Assembly (NCBI RefSeq): GCF_019754945.1
Contig: NZ_JAEUWU010000002.1
Span: forward strand, 451,292-515,291
DNA: 64,000 bases
DNA from: Corynebacterium pseudokroppenstedtii
GTDB taxonomy: Bacteria > Actinomycetota > Actinomycetes > Mycobacteriales > Mycobacteriaceae
Direction: 5' to 3'
Shown here: piece by piece, positions 45,400-53,906 of the stretch
Layout of the letters: each line of letters opens with the position of its first letter
Numbering within the stretch: the stretch's first letter is position 1
Made by a program: the position numbers and the translations under genes
The notes under the pieces: generated by a model
Databases searched by the model: none
Told to the model about the DNA's origin: nothing
What the model saw: the letters and a program-made list of their open reading frames with translations, nothing else

Positions 45400-46641
45400 T
45401 CAGACCTTAGCGTGCCGTCCCTGTGTCGAAACTGGGGAACATAGGTATGGCACCGCAACAATGCTCACCGTCATAATCGCACAGAACAGGTACACGACTG
45501 GTCCCCCATGGAAAACGAGCGGGACGAGCATGAATAGCAATGCGCGGGCGCCACTCCACACCATGTACCCCCGCTGTTTGCCCACAATGACCGGGTATTT
45601 CGAGAGCATCGCGGAGACCATACCCGTGGTCGCGTAGAGCGAGAGCGCAACAAACAGCGGAAGGTATTCCGCCCCAATATACGCACGATCGTTCCACACA
45701 ATCGCCGCATACTGGATCAATGCCGTTCCCACTCCGAGGATCACAGCTACAATCGTCGCAATGCGCAGCTGTACGCGGTAACCATCTAGATCGTCGTTAC
45801 GGATTGCCTTTGAGGCAGGAGCCTCAAAGCTGGGGGACACCACCTGCTGTGCCAGAGTCAAAAAACCACCGTAGAGACGAACGACAATTGCCCATGCGTT
45901 GGCATAGGAGCCCAGGACCGGGGTGACCATTCCTTGAATCTGGAAGCCAATATCGCCGAAAAATGTGCCCGTCGTCGCTTCCTTGTGCTCTCGGATGTAG
46001 GAACGCAACGGGGACGCAAAGACCGCCGGAAACGACACTAATGACGACCATTCCTGCTTGATGGCTGTCCCTACCCGCTGGCTCGTTGCCCGGGCCAACA
46101 ACATCGCACCCACGACGTAGTTCAGCGCAGCGACATAAATGAGGCCCTCACGGACGGGGATGGCAAACACAACCACGCACGTTGCCACAATGTTCACCAC
46201 GCCATAGAGAAAACGAACCCGCGAATACACATCCATTCTGTCCTCGCGGATCGTGATCGCCACGTACATGTTGTACACAGTGATCGCCACTGTCGCGAGC
46301 ATTGCCCACAGCACCCGCGCTGACCACGCAGGATGGATCCATATCAGTGCAACACCGACAACAGCCAGCGCGGCGGTGCCCACCAAAGCCATAAAACCCG
46401 ACGCCGCCGTCGAAAAAGACAGGCGTTCGTCGGGAAGCCGGAGATACACACTGTGGTAACTCAACGTCATCGTGCGGGACACAATCATGCCTAAGGAGAC
46501 CGGAAACAGCATGTACGCCACCATCCCCGGCTGTTTTGCCACCACCGGTATCACCATGGCCACAAAGTTCAGCGCCTGGCCGATCAGGGCTGGGCCGAAG
46601 CGTGAATATAGTCGCCGAAGACGCTCAAAGGCGTTCCCCAT
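45400..46641 (-). CDS. Wzx-like polysaccharide flippase
   Basis: A 413-residue protein with about ten to twelve transmembrane segments of the MATE/MOP polysaccharide-transporter type, without a detectable enzymatic domain. Several long loops carry Arg-rich stretches (EREDRMDVYSRVRF-like region around residue 150). It should move lipid-linked repeat units across the membrane. The gene follows the M13 peptidase gene at 59 bases on the same strand and is convergent with the acyltransferase gene. Confidence 0.72.
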   Translation of the reverse strand: MGNAFERLRRLYSRFGPALIGQALNFVAMVIPVVAKQPGMVAYMLFPVSLGMIVSRTMTLSYHSVYLRLPDERLSFSTAASGFMALVGTAALAVVGVALIWIHPAWSARVLWAMLATVAITVYNMYVAITIREDRMDVYSRVRFLYGVVNIVATCVVVFAIPVREGLIYVAALNYVVGAMLLARATSQRVGTAIKQEWSSLVSFPAVFASPLRSYIREHKEATTGTFFGDIGFQIQGMVTPVLGSYANAWAIVVRLYGGFLTLAQQVVSPSFEAPASKAIRNDDLDGYRVQLRIATIVAVILGVGTALIQYAAIVWNDRAYIGAEYLPLFVALSLYATTGMVSAMLSKYPVIVGKQRGYMVWSGARALLFMLVPLVFHGGPVVYLFCAIMTVSIVAVPYLCSPVSTQGRHAKV

Positions 46642-46700
46642 CTGTCACCTCATTATTTCTTCACTCACCATCGACAACGAGTGAGCTCACAGTGGTACGG

Positions 46701-48878
46701 CTACCAAATCTGAACACGGTCTTTCGGTTCCAGCCACATTCCATCACCTGGGCGGACGTCAAAAGCCTCAGCAAATTCGTTGATATTTCGGGCGATCACA
46801 TTACACCGGAACTCTGAGGGCGAATGCGGATCGATCGCCAAAAACTGAGCACTGAGCTGCGGGCGGATTGCTGTACGCCACACATTTGCCCAGGCCAAGA
46901 ACAATCGCTGCATGGCCGTAAACGTGGGCGCGTCGTCATAGCTCATGCCAGTGTCCGCGTCCGACTCTTTACCCAGCGGTGCCAAGGCGGTGCCGTCGGT
47001 AAGAAGGAACGGCATCTCCGGGGATGTCTCGGGGGTAAGCCCTTGGTCCTCGAGGTACAGGCGGTAGGCAACCACAGCGATGCCTAAGCCACCGAGATCG
47101 CCGATGTTCTCGCCGAGGGTAAAACGGCCATTGACGTGCTGGGCAGTCAACCCGCGTTGCTCGAGGCCCTTCGGGATGAGCGGGTTGAATTGATCCACCA
47201 ACTTACCCGTTAGTTTCTCAAAGGCTTCTCGATCCTCCGACGTCCACCACGAGTTCAAATTGCCCTCGCCGTCGAACTGGGAGCCTTGATCATCGAAACC
47301 ATGGCCAATCTCATGGCCGATCACCGCACCAATGCCACCGAAGTTCTGGGCCATATCCGCGTCAGGATTAAAGAATGGGGGGCGAAGGATCGCGGCGGGG
47401 AAAGTGATGTCATTGACTACCGGGTTATAGAAAGCGTTGACCATTTGGGCTGGAGCCACCCATTCGGACCGGTCCGTCGGGTTCCCCACCTTGGCGATCT
47501 CATACCGGTGCCGCCACGCCGCCGCACGTCGGGAATTAGCTACTAGATCCTCGCCATGAGGGGAAAACTCCAGGCCGTCGTAGGTCTTCCACTGATCCGG
47601 GTAGGCAATTTTGGCGCGGAAAGTGCCGAGCTTCTCCAGCGCGCGATCCCGCGTATCTGGCGTCATCCAATCGAGGTTGCTAATCCGCTGGCGGTATGCC
47701 TTCAGCAGGTAGTCCACGAGGGACAGCATTTTCTGCTTGTGCTCTGGCGGGAAATGGCGTGCCACGAACTCCCGGCCGATATCGTCGGAAATGCTGCCAT
47801 CAAGGAACGACACCGCGCGTTTCCAGCAGGCACGCTGCTCGGTCGAGCCCGACAACACGCGCCCGTAGAAGTTAAACGACTCGCGGCTCACGTCCTCGGC
47901 CAGCAAGGACGCACGCTGCGTCAAGATCTGCCACCCCGCCCACAGTTTCAGCACGGACAGATCCGTTTCCTGGGCCAGCGTCGCCACATGCTCCAGGTAA
48001 CTCGGTTCGCTAACCACGATCGTGTCCGTCGACAACTCAGTCGCTTCCAGCCATGTTTTCCACGGGAAACCGGTGGGCAGATCGTCCACGGAGGTGGGGT
48101 TATACGTCTTGAGCGCGTCGCGAGTGTCCTCCACATTCCAGTGGCCCTTCGCGAGGCGCGTTTCGAACTCAATGATGGCCTCCGCCAACTTCTCATTCGA
48201 CGCGTCGGCGAATTCTGCCGGGACCAGGGGAGAGTCCTGCCACTCCGGGCCGCTGGTGGCATCGCGAGCCATCGTGAACATCGTCGCAATGTGCTCTTTG
48301 AGCTTCTCGACGATGGGCCGGTGAGCCTCTTCGCGGTAGTAGGCCTCATCGGGAAGGCTGAGCCCGCCCTGATTCAAATAGGCCGCGTCGATGGGGGAAT
48401 CCGACGCCTTCGCCACGTAATAACCGGCCAAACCGCCAATCCCGACGACGTCTAACGCGCCGAGCGCCCGCGCAAAATCCTCAAGATTATCGACGTTGAT
48501 GCGTGCGAGATCGTCCTTCAGCGGAGCAAAACCGGCCTGGTTGACACCCTTGTCGCCGTCGACGTCCATGAAGCTTGCGAAACCCGCGCCGATCCGTGTG
48601 GTGGGGTCGGCGTCTTTGATAATCGCGTTGACATCCTCTTCTGCTTGGTCGCGGAGTGTGTGGAAGGTGCCGTCGACGGGGCGATCGTCGGGGATGGGGT
48701 GGTGCGATAGCCACGATCCGGACACGTACCGGTAGAGATCGTCGCTGGGTGAAGGGCGAGTAGCTGGGGCCTCGGAAATATTGTCAGGGATTGAAGTTTC
48801 GCCTGAGTGATTGTTCTGCGCTGGCGTGTTCTGTGATGATTTGTCATCCGATGGTGTGGTGGGCTCGGGATTGTTCAC
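46701..48878 (-). CDS. pepO: M13-family zinc metallopeptidase (neprilysin/PepO-like)
   Basis: A 725-residue peptidase with the zinc site HEIGH in AVIGHEIGHGFDDQGSQFD (about residue 520) and the third zinc ligand plus Asp in ENIGDLGGLG (about residue 593). The VNAFYNPVVNDITFPAAIL motif lies before the zinc site. It degrades small peptides; no signal peptide is seen, so it is cytoplasmic. The start at GTG 48878 (VNNPEPTTPSDD) is chosen because GGAAGG lies eight bases upstream; the longest frame would add 20 residues. The low-complexity N-terminus (about residues 1-45) is unusual. Confidence 0.93.
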   Translation of the reverse strand: MNNPEPTTPSDDKSSQNTPAQNNHSGETSIPDNISEAPATRPSPSDDLYRYVSGSWLSHHPIPDDRPVDGTFHTLRDQAEEDVNAIIKDADPTTRIGAGFASFMDVDGDKGVNQAGFAPLKDDLARINVDNLEDFARALGALDVVGIGGLAGYYVAKASDSPIDAAYLNQGGLSLPDEAYYREEAHRPIVEKLKEHIATMFTMARDATSGPEWQDSPLVPAEFADASNEKLAEAIIEFETRLAKGHWNVEDTRDALKTYNPTSVDDLPTGFPWKTWLEATELSTDTIVVSEPSYLEHVATLAQETDLSVLKLWAGWQILTQRASLLAEDVSRESFNFYGRVLSGSTEQRACWKRAVSFLDGSISDDIGREFVARHFPPEHKQKMLSLVDYLLKAYRQRISNLDWMTPDTRDRALEKLGTFRAKIAYPDQWKTYDGLEFSPHGEDLVANSRRAAAWRHRYEIAKVGNPTDRSEWVAPAQMVNAFYNPVVNDITFPAAILRPPFFNPDADMAQNFGGIGAVIGHEIGHGFDDQGSQFDGEGNLNSWWTSEDREAFEKLTGKLVDQFNPLIPKGLEQRGLTAQHVNGRFTLGENIGDLGGLGIAVVAYRLYLEDQGLTPETSPEMPFLLTDGTALAPLGKESDADTGMSYDDAPTFTAMQRLFLAWANVWRTAIRPQLSAQFLAIDPHSPSEFRCNVIARNINEFAEAFDVRPGDGMWLEPKDRVQIW

Positions 48879-49180
48879 GGTTATGACCTTCCTTTCATGT
48901 GTGAGGAATGATAGCGGGCGGGTGGGACATGTAGTCACGCAACCATAGTGGGTAGCGGGGCCGGTTTGGGGTTGCGGGCACGCGCTTGTGGTGATGTGTG
49001 GGCTGCACAGCCCAGGTGATTTTGGTTACAAAATAGAATTTTATTAGCTATAAGAAGCGGGTAAATGGGCAGGTCATCACCCAGATACTACCCACCGGTC
49101 GTCATTCTGTGGTGCTTTCCATACAAAAACTACGCGCGCAGGCAGCCTGATGTCTCACTGTGCTGCTATTGTCCTTCGTC
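48879..49180. promoter_or_regulatory. Divergent intergenic region between pepO and the LPNTG membrane protein
   Basis: About 300 bases without a gene. A/T-rich sequence around 49020-49056 includes GCTATAAG (49048-49055), a possible extended -10 for the rightward gene. No palindromes of note. Confidence 0.4.
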
Positions 49181-50020
49181 ATGAGTGGCGAGAAAACACA
49201 CGACATACCGCCGTGGGGGGACGCACCACAAGAGGGGCAGCCACCCACGCACAGCACCGTCGCAGGCGTCGACGGAGGCGTCGGGGGAGGTCAAAATCCT
49301 GACGCAGCCGGCGACCTTAACACGGCTCGGGAACTCGACGCCGACGCATCCCGTTATCAACCCCTTCCGCAAGGGTCAAAGAAAACCGCGATTTGGGCCA
49401 CGTCGTTAATCGTCGTTGGAGGCCTACTAGCCGCACCGGTCATTGTCGATAAGGGCGCGCCGGGCGACTATCCCGGCGATAAACACGGCGGGGATATCAC
49501 CGTCGGAATGAAAGATAGCACGAACTTTACCGGGCCTAACCTGGGAGAATGCTACGACCAGTCGGACGACAACCCGTACGGATCCACCTACAAGTGCGGC
49601 AATGTCAAGATCGATACGGCCACGATGACAGGCAACGACGATGTCGACCACGTGTTCCGTCGTGGCATCCGGGCTACCGCCCACGTCAAAATCAACGGTG
49701 ACCTGCCCACCACGGAGGCATCCAATGGTGAATGGGACGCGCTTGTGACGGCCCTGGAACCGAAGGAATCCGTCACCAAACCGGACGCGAAGAAAGTGGT
49801 GTCGGCGGCTTTCACCAAGAAGGACGATAAGTCAACAACCATTATCGCCACCGTGAGCAGCACCGACGATGACGCCCTAGCTACCACAATGAGCAAAATT
49901 GTTTCCGCGCGTGGCCTGAAAACCGATGCCGTGCGCATGGCCCTGACGAAGTCGGCCACCAGTGACAATGACTCTCGCGGAGAGTCCGACGAACACCTAC
50001 CAAACACGGGGGAGGCGTAA
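49181..50020 (+). CDS. Single-pass membrane protein ending in LPNTG, coupled to PrsW
   Basis: A 279-residue protein: cytosolic Pro/Gly/Asp-rich N-terminus (1-66), one transmembrane helix (about 69-89, IWATSLIVVGGLLAAPVIV), then an exterior domain with two Cys (LGECYDQSD and YKCGNVKI) and a region of predicted alternating strands and helices. The last residues are DEHLPNTGEA, matching the LPXTG sortase motif but with no hydrophobic tail or basic residues after it. It overlaps the PrsW gene start by one base (TAATG). A substrate or partner of the protease is the natural inference; it resembles no known family strongly. Confidence 0.7.
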   Translation: MSGEKTHDIPPWGDAPQEGQPPTHSTVAGVDGGVGGGQNPDAAGDLNTARELDADASRYQPLPQGSKKTAIWATSLIVVGGLLAAPVIVDKGAPGDYPGDKHGGDITVGMKDSTNFTGPNLGECYDQSDDNPYGSTYKCGNVKIDTATMTGNDDVDHVFRRGIRATAHVKINGDLPTTEASNGEWDALVTALEPKESVTKPDAKKVVSAAFTKKDDKSTTIIATVSSTDDDALATTMSKIVSARGLKTDAVRMALTKSATSDNDSRGESDEHLPNTGEA

Positions 50021-50919
50021 TGCGAAAAGACGTATTCACCTGGACATACATCGTTCTGGCGGTGGTATGCCTGGTCGTTGGCGGTCTCATGTCTGCCATG
50101 ACTCTTGCGGAAACACCCGACGCTGTTGCAGTAGGCGTGGTGGGTGCCGTGATCTACCTCACCGTGTTCTTCGCCATCATGCGATTCCTGCCGATCTGGA
50201 GAAAAGGCAGCCTGATCTGGGTGATCGTGAGCCTCTACTGGGGGGCATTCATGGTCATCTCTACGGTCATGATCACGGAGCTCGCGTTCTCCGACATCCT
50301 GAAGGAAGCGGGCTTGGGGCGGTTCGAAGCCTCCGCAACGGGCGCGATTCCGGAGGAGCTCGCCAAGGCGCTCGGCATTTTTGTCATCTTGTTCATGGCG
50401 CGACGCGTGTGGGATAGGCCGTGGCACGGGCTGTTGGCCGGTCTTTCCGTCGGCATGGGGTTCGAGGTCATGGAGAACTTTGTGTACAGCGGTGGTGGCG
50501 CCCTTTATAACGCCACCTCAGACGTGCAAGGGGCCACCGAAATGTGGATCCTCCGCACCGGGTTGGGGTTCGGTTTACATCCCATGTGTGCAGGTCTGGC
50601 CGGTTTCGGAATTGCCAGCGCCCTCATGCTGACCAACAAATCTATGCTGTGGCGGTTGATGGTGGGCATCGGTAGCGTGCTCGGCGCGATTGTGTTCCAT
50701 GGATGGTGGAATTTCCAATGGCCGAGTTCACTCCAGCTGGTTGCCGTCATCGTCGACTGGCTTGCTCTGCTCGCTGTGACCATCGTCCTTCTGGTTAAAA
50801 ACTGGTCGAAGGCGAAGAGAGATAAGAAACGTCCCCTGCCTAGCCATAAAGAAGCCTGGGATCTGATCCCCGTGCGTGACACTCAGTATCCATCAGTGCC
50901 GACGACCGCTGCGCAATGA
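50020..50919 (+). CDS. PrsW-family intramembrane metalloprotease
   Basis: A 299-residue multi-pass membrane protein. The family's metal motifs are complete: EE in PEELAK (111-116), FEVMEN (148-153), His in GLHPMCAG (His187) and His227 in FHGWWN. PrsW in Bacillus cleaves an anti-sigma factor. Here the partner is likely the preceding LPNTG protein, with which it is translationally coupled. It has about eight helices and a basic C-terminus. Confidence 0.88.
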   Translation: MRKDVFTWTYIVLAVVCLVVGGLMSAMTLAETPDAVAVGVVGAVIYLTVFFAIMRFLPIWRKGSLIWVIVSLYWGAFMVISTVMITELAFSDILKEAGLGRFEASATGAIPEELAKALGIFVILFMARRVWDRPWHGLLAGLSVGMGFEVMENFVYSGGGALYNATSDVQGATEMWILRTGLGFGLHPMCAGLAGFGIASALMLTNKSMLWRLMVGIGSVLGAIVFHGWWNFQWPSSLQLVAVIVDWLALLAVTIVLLVKNWSKAKRDKKRPLPSHKEAWDLIPVRDTQYPSVPTTAAQ

Positions 50920-51074
50920 GGCGGCCATCTTGTCCCGTGCAGTGCTTTCGTCGGCAATTGTCATGTCATGTCGACCCCCGCTGTGCCAGGTAGAGAAAGC
51001 GATGATACACAAGTAATCGCATGAGTAGCGTGTTTCGCCTGTTGTTTATGTGTCTAATGAGTTAAAGTGTGGCC

Positions 51075-52523
51075 ATGTCTGACTTGCGTAAGCCCTCCGC
51101 CGCACGTTCGCGTACCCGGTTCCGTCGAATCATCCCGGGGCTCAATCCGTTCCCGAAAACGATGAAACACCGGAAATTCGCCGGCGCAGCCCTTATGACA
51201 GGCTCATTACTGACGACGGCCGCCCTCGTGTCCACGGCGACCGGGTTTACGCCAGCCGATGCCCTCAACGGCATCGACGTCTCGAGCAACAACCACTTCG
51301 GTGGGCAGGCGATCGACTGGGATTCAGTGGCCAACGACAACCAGTCGTTCGCGTTCATTAAGGCCACGGAAGGTACGAGTTACACCAACCCATACTTCTC
51401 ATCCGATTCGAAGAAAGCCAAAGCCGCTGGCCTGACGATTGGTTCGTATCACTACGCCCGGCCCGGTGGAGATCCGCGCCAAGAGGCACAGTTCTACACG
51501 AAAGAACTAGCCAACCAGCCGCAGCCGTCGCTACCCCCAGCTCTGGACCTGGAGGAGACCGGCGGTTTAAGCCCATCCCAGTTGCAAAAGTGGGTCCGTG
51601 ACTGGGTTGATGAGGTCGAGAAGCAGACCGGCCGCACGCCGATCATGTACACCTACTACAGCTTCTGGATTAACAACATGGGGAACACCACGGAGTTCTC
51701 CGACATGCCGCTGTGGCTGGCGTATTACGAGGATTCCTTGCCATCGACCATCCCCGGTGGCTGGAACCACGTCACATTCTGGCAGCACTCCGGTTCAGGG
51801 TCCGTTGACGGTGTTAACACCGAAGTCGACTTGAACAAGTACGACGGATCGGACTCCGAGCTCGCCTCGCTGGCGAAGAGCATGAAGGAAGACACCCCGG
51901 TTGGCGGTGTGGCCACCACGGTGAAACCAGCCGTGGACGCTGATGTGGCGTCGGCAAGCGTGTCCAACGACATCCAGCATCAGCTGCAGACTAGCTCAAA
52001 CCCTGTTCTCAAGACCATTGGGAATTCGTTCAACGTCCCCATTCCGGATTCGGTTCTGGTGGCGACGTTGGGCGTGGCGGCCGGAACGGTGTCGCTGTCT
52101 CAGCTGTGGGACACGATCCGTGAAGAGGGCTTCGGTGGTCAATTGGCTGACCAGCTTGTCCGGGCCGTGAGCGAAGTGTCTCAGAACGGCGGGCTTCCGA
52201 AAGACCAGCTCCAAGGGCTTTTGGGTGAGAACGCTGGGACCACCTTAGGGCAGCTGGAAAAGGCACTGTCAGATGCGATGGTTGCTCTGGGCAGTGGTGG
52301 AGCGCCTGGTAGTGACGGTTCCGATGCGGTACCGTCGGGATCGTCGGGAAGTGCGGATGCTTCGGGAAGTGCGGGAACGAGTTCCAACGGTTCGAGCGCG
52401 GGAAGTACAAACGCTTCGGGGAGCAGCCAAAGCTCCAGCTCGGGTAGCGCGAGCGGATCGACTGGTTCGACCCAGCTTGACCAGGGACAGCAGGTTCAGT
52501 CCGTTCCAGATTCGAATTCATAG
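51075..52523 (+). CDS. Secreted GH25 lysozyme
   Basis: A 482-residue secreted protein. A long basic n-region with a hydrophobic core (about residues 36-58) and cleavage likely near ADA-LNG (about 63) form the signal peptide. The glycoside hydrolase 25 domain (about 64-275) has the catalytic Asp68 in GIDVSSNN and the DLEE motif (Asp158, Glu160), plus FWQHSGSG near its end. A helical region follows, then a Ser/Gly/Ala-rich tail of about 80 residues. It hydrolyses peptidoglycan, probably in remodelling or competition. The preferred start is ATG 51075. Confidence 0.9.
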   Translation: MSDLRKPSAARSRTRFRRIIPGLNPFPKTMKHRKFAGAALMTGSLLTTAALVSTATGFTPADALNGIDVSSNNHFGGQAIDWDSVANDNQSFAFIKATEGTSYTNPYFSSDSKKAKAAGLTIGSYHYARPGGDPRQEAQFYTKELANQPQPSLPPALDLEETGGLSPSQLQKWVRDWVDEVEKQTGRTPIMYTYYSFWINNMGNTTEFSDMPLWLAYYEDSLPSTIPGGWNHVTFWQHSGSGSVDGVNTEVDLNKYDGSDSELASLAKSMKEDTPVGGVATTVKPAVDADVASASVSNDIQHQLQTSSNPVLKTIGNSFNVPIPDSVLVATLGVAAGTVSLSQLWDTIREEGFGGQLADQLVRAVSEVSQNGGLPKDQLQGLLGENAGTTLGQLEKALSDAMVALGSGGAPGSDGSDAVPSGSSGSADASGSAGTSSNGSSAGSTNASGSSQSSSSGSASGSTGSTQLDQGQQVQSVPDSNS

Positions 52524-52540
52524 CCGCACCAGCAGCATTC

Positions 52541-52582
52541 GGTAGAACCCGGTAGCACCCGATACTCGGTAGCACCCGGTTA
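52541..52582. repeat. Short direct repeats CGGTAGmACCCG
   Basis: Three tandem-like copies of CGGTAG(A/C)ACCCG lie between the GH25 and glycerate kinase genes. They may be remnants of replication slippage or a small binding array. Confidence 0.4.
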
Positions 52583-52599
52583 ACACAGGGACGGCACTT

Positions 52600-53895
52600 A
52601 TGCGCGTACTGATAGCCCCGGACAAGTTCAAGGGATCGCTCACCGCCGCGGAGGCAGCGGAGGCTATGGAGCGTGGTGTGAAGCGTGCTCTCCCGCGCGC
52701 CGAATGCATGACAATTCCCGTGTCCGACGGTGGCGAAGGCCTTGTCGAGGTTGCTTTGTCAGCGTCCCGTCGAGGTCGTCGTATTGGTGGGGATTATGAT
52801 GCTGACCTGCGTGTAACGAGGGTATGCGGCCCCCTTGGCGACGACCATGACGCACGGTGGGTCCTCATGAAGGCCCGCGACCCCAGTGGCTCTCACACGA
52901 GTCGAATGGATGAATTCACTAAGCGCTCTGATGGCCACAACAGGGACGAGGACCACGATTCCATTGCCGTCATCGAAATGGCGGAAGCCAGTGGGTTGGC
53001 GTGGATCACCCCGGGGCCAGACGCGTCCCTGCGAGCGGACAGCTACGGTACGGGGCAATTAATTCGGGCGGCGGTGGACGCCGGCGCAACAACTATTATC
53101 TGCGGGATTGGCGGTTCTGCCTGCACCGATGGCGGAAGTGGGGCACTTCGCGCACTCGGAGCCCGCATCCTCGACGCCGATGGCAATGACGTTGCGCCCG
53201 GAGGCAAAGGCCTGTGCCACGCCCGCGCGATTGACACGTCGGATCTCATGCCCTCCCTTCGTCTCCATCATTCTGACTCCGAATCTGATTGTGCCCGCAT
53301 CATCATCGCCACGGATGTTTCCAACCCCCTCCTCGGATCAGACGGCGCGGCCGCCGTTTATGCACCTCAAAAAGGTGCAGGTCTCCAGGAAATAGACGTA
53401 CTGGAGAAAGGACTATCCCAATGGGCAGCGTGTTTATCTCGTCTCAACGCAGACTTTGATCCAGGCAATGGAGGAATGGGCGCAGCGGGCGGTTTCGCCT
53501 CTGGCTTGACGGCGACGTGTTCCGCTGTGACCGTTCCCGGCTTTGATGCCGTTGCCCAGCTCAACGGCTTTGACGAAGCTTTAGAAGCCGGAGCCGATCT
53601 GCTGATCGTCGGCGAAGGCTCTTTAGATCAACAGACGTTGTCCGGGAAGGTACCCGTCGCAGCAGCGCGCCGGGCTGGGACTCGTGGCATTCCGGCCGTG
53701 GCTGTTGCAGGAGCAGTCAACGTTCAGAATGACGAGCTCGGGGACGCCGGAATATCGGATGTCATTGGGCTCGCTGAGGTGTCAGACCGAGCGGGTGACA
53801 AGGATGACACCATTCAGCACGCCGCCGAGTATGTCGAAGGTGCTACCGAAAAGCTTGTCCGACGGTTCCAGTCAGGCGAGACGCACCCGGCCTAG
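52600..53895 (+). CDS. glxK: Glycerate kinase
   Basis: A 431-residue GlxK-type glycerate 2-kinase. APDKFKGSLTAAEAAEAM and PVSDGGEGLVE mark the N-terminus, SYGTGQLIRAA and GIGGSACTDGGSGALRALG the active-site region. GEGSLDQQTLSGK and PAVAVAG lie at the C-terminus. It phosphorylates glycerate with ATP, feeding glycolysis. It is longer than typical members (about 380 residues) because of low-conservation insertions around residues 95-125 (SHTSRMDEFTKRSDGHNRDE) and 215-225. Confidence 0.93.
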   Translation: MRVLIAPDKFKGSLTAAEAAEAMERGVKRALPRAECMTIPVSDGGEGLVEVALSASRRGRRIGGDYDADLRVTRVCGPLGDDHDARWVLMKARDPSGSHTSRMDEFTKRSDGHNRDEDHDSIAVIEMAEASGLAWITPGPDASLRADSYGTGQLIRAAVDAGATTIICGIGGSACTDGGSGALRALGARILDADGNDVAPGGKGLCHARAIDTSDLMPSLRLHHSDSESDCARIIIATDVSNPLLGSDGAAAVYAPQKGAGLQEIDVLEKGLSQWAACLSRLNADFDPGNGGMGAAGGFASGLTATCSAVTVPGFDAVAQLNGFDEALEAGADLLIVGEGSLDQQTLSGKVPVAAARRAGTRGIPAVAVAGAVNVQNDELGDAGISDVIGLAEVSDRAGDKDDTIQHAAEYVEGATEKLVRRFQSGETHPA

Positions 53896-53906
53896 CCCCA
53901 ACCGGC

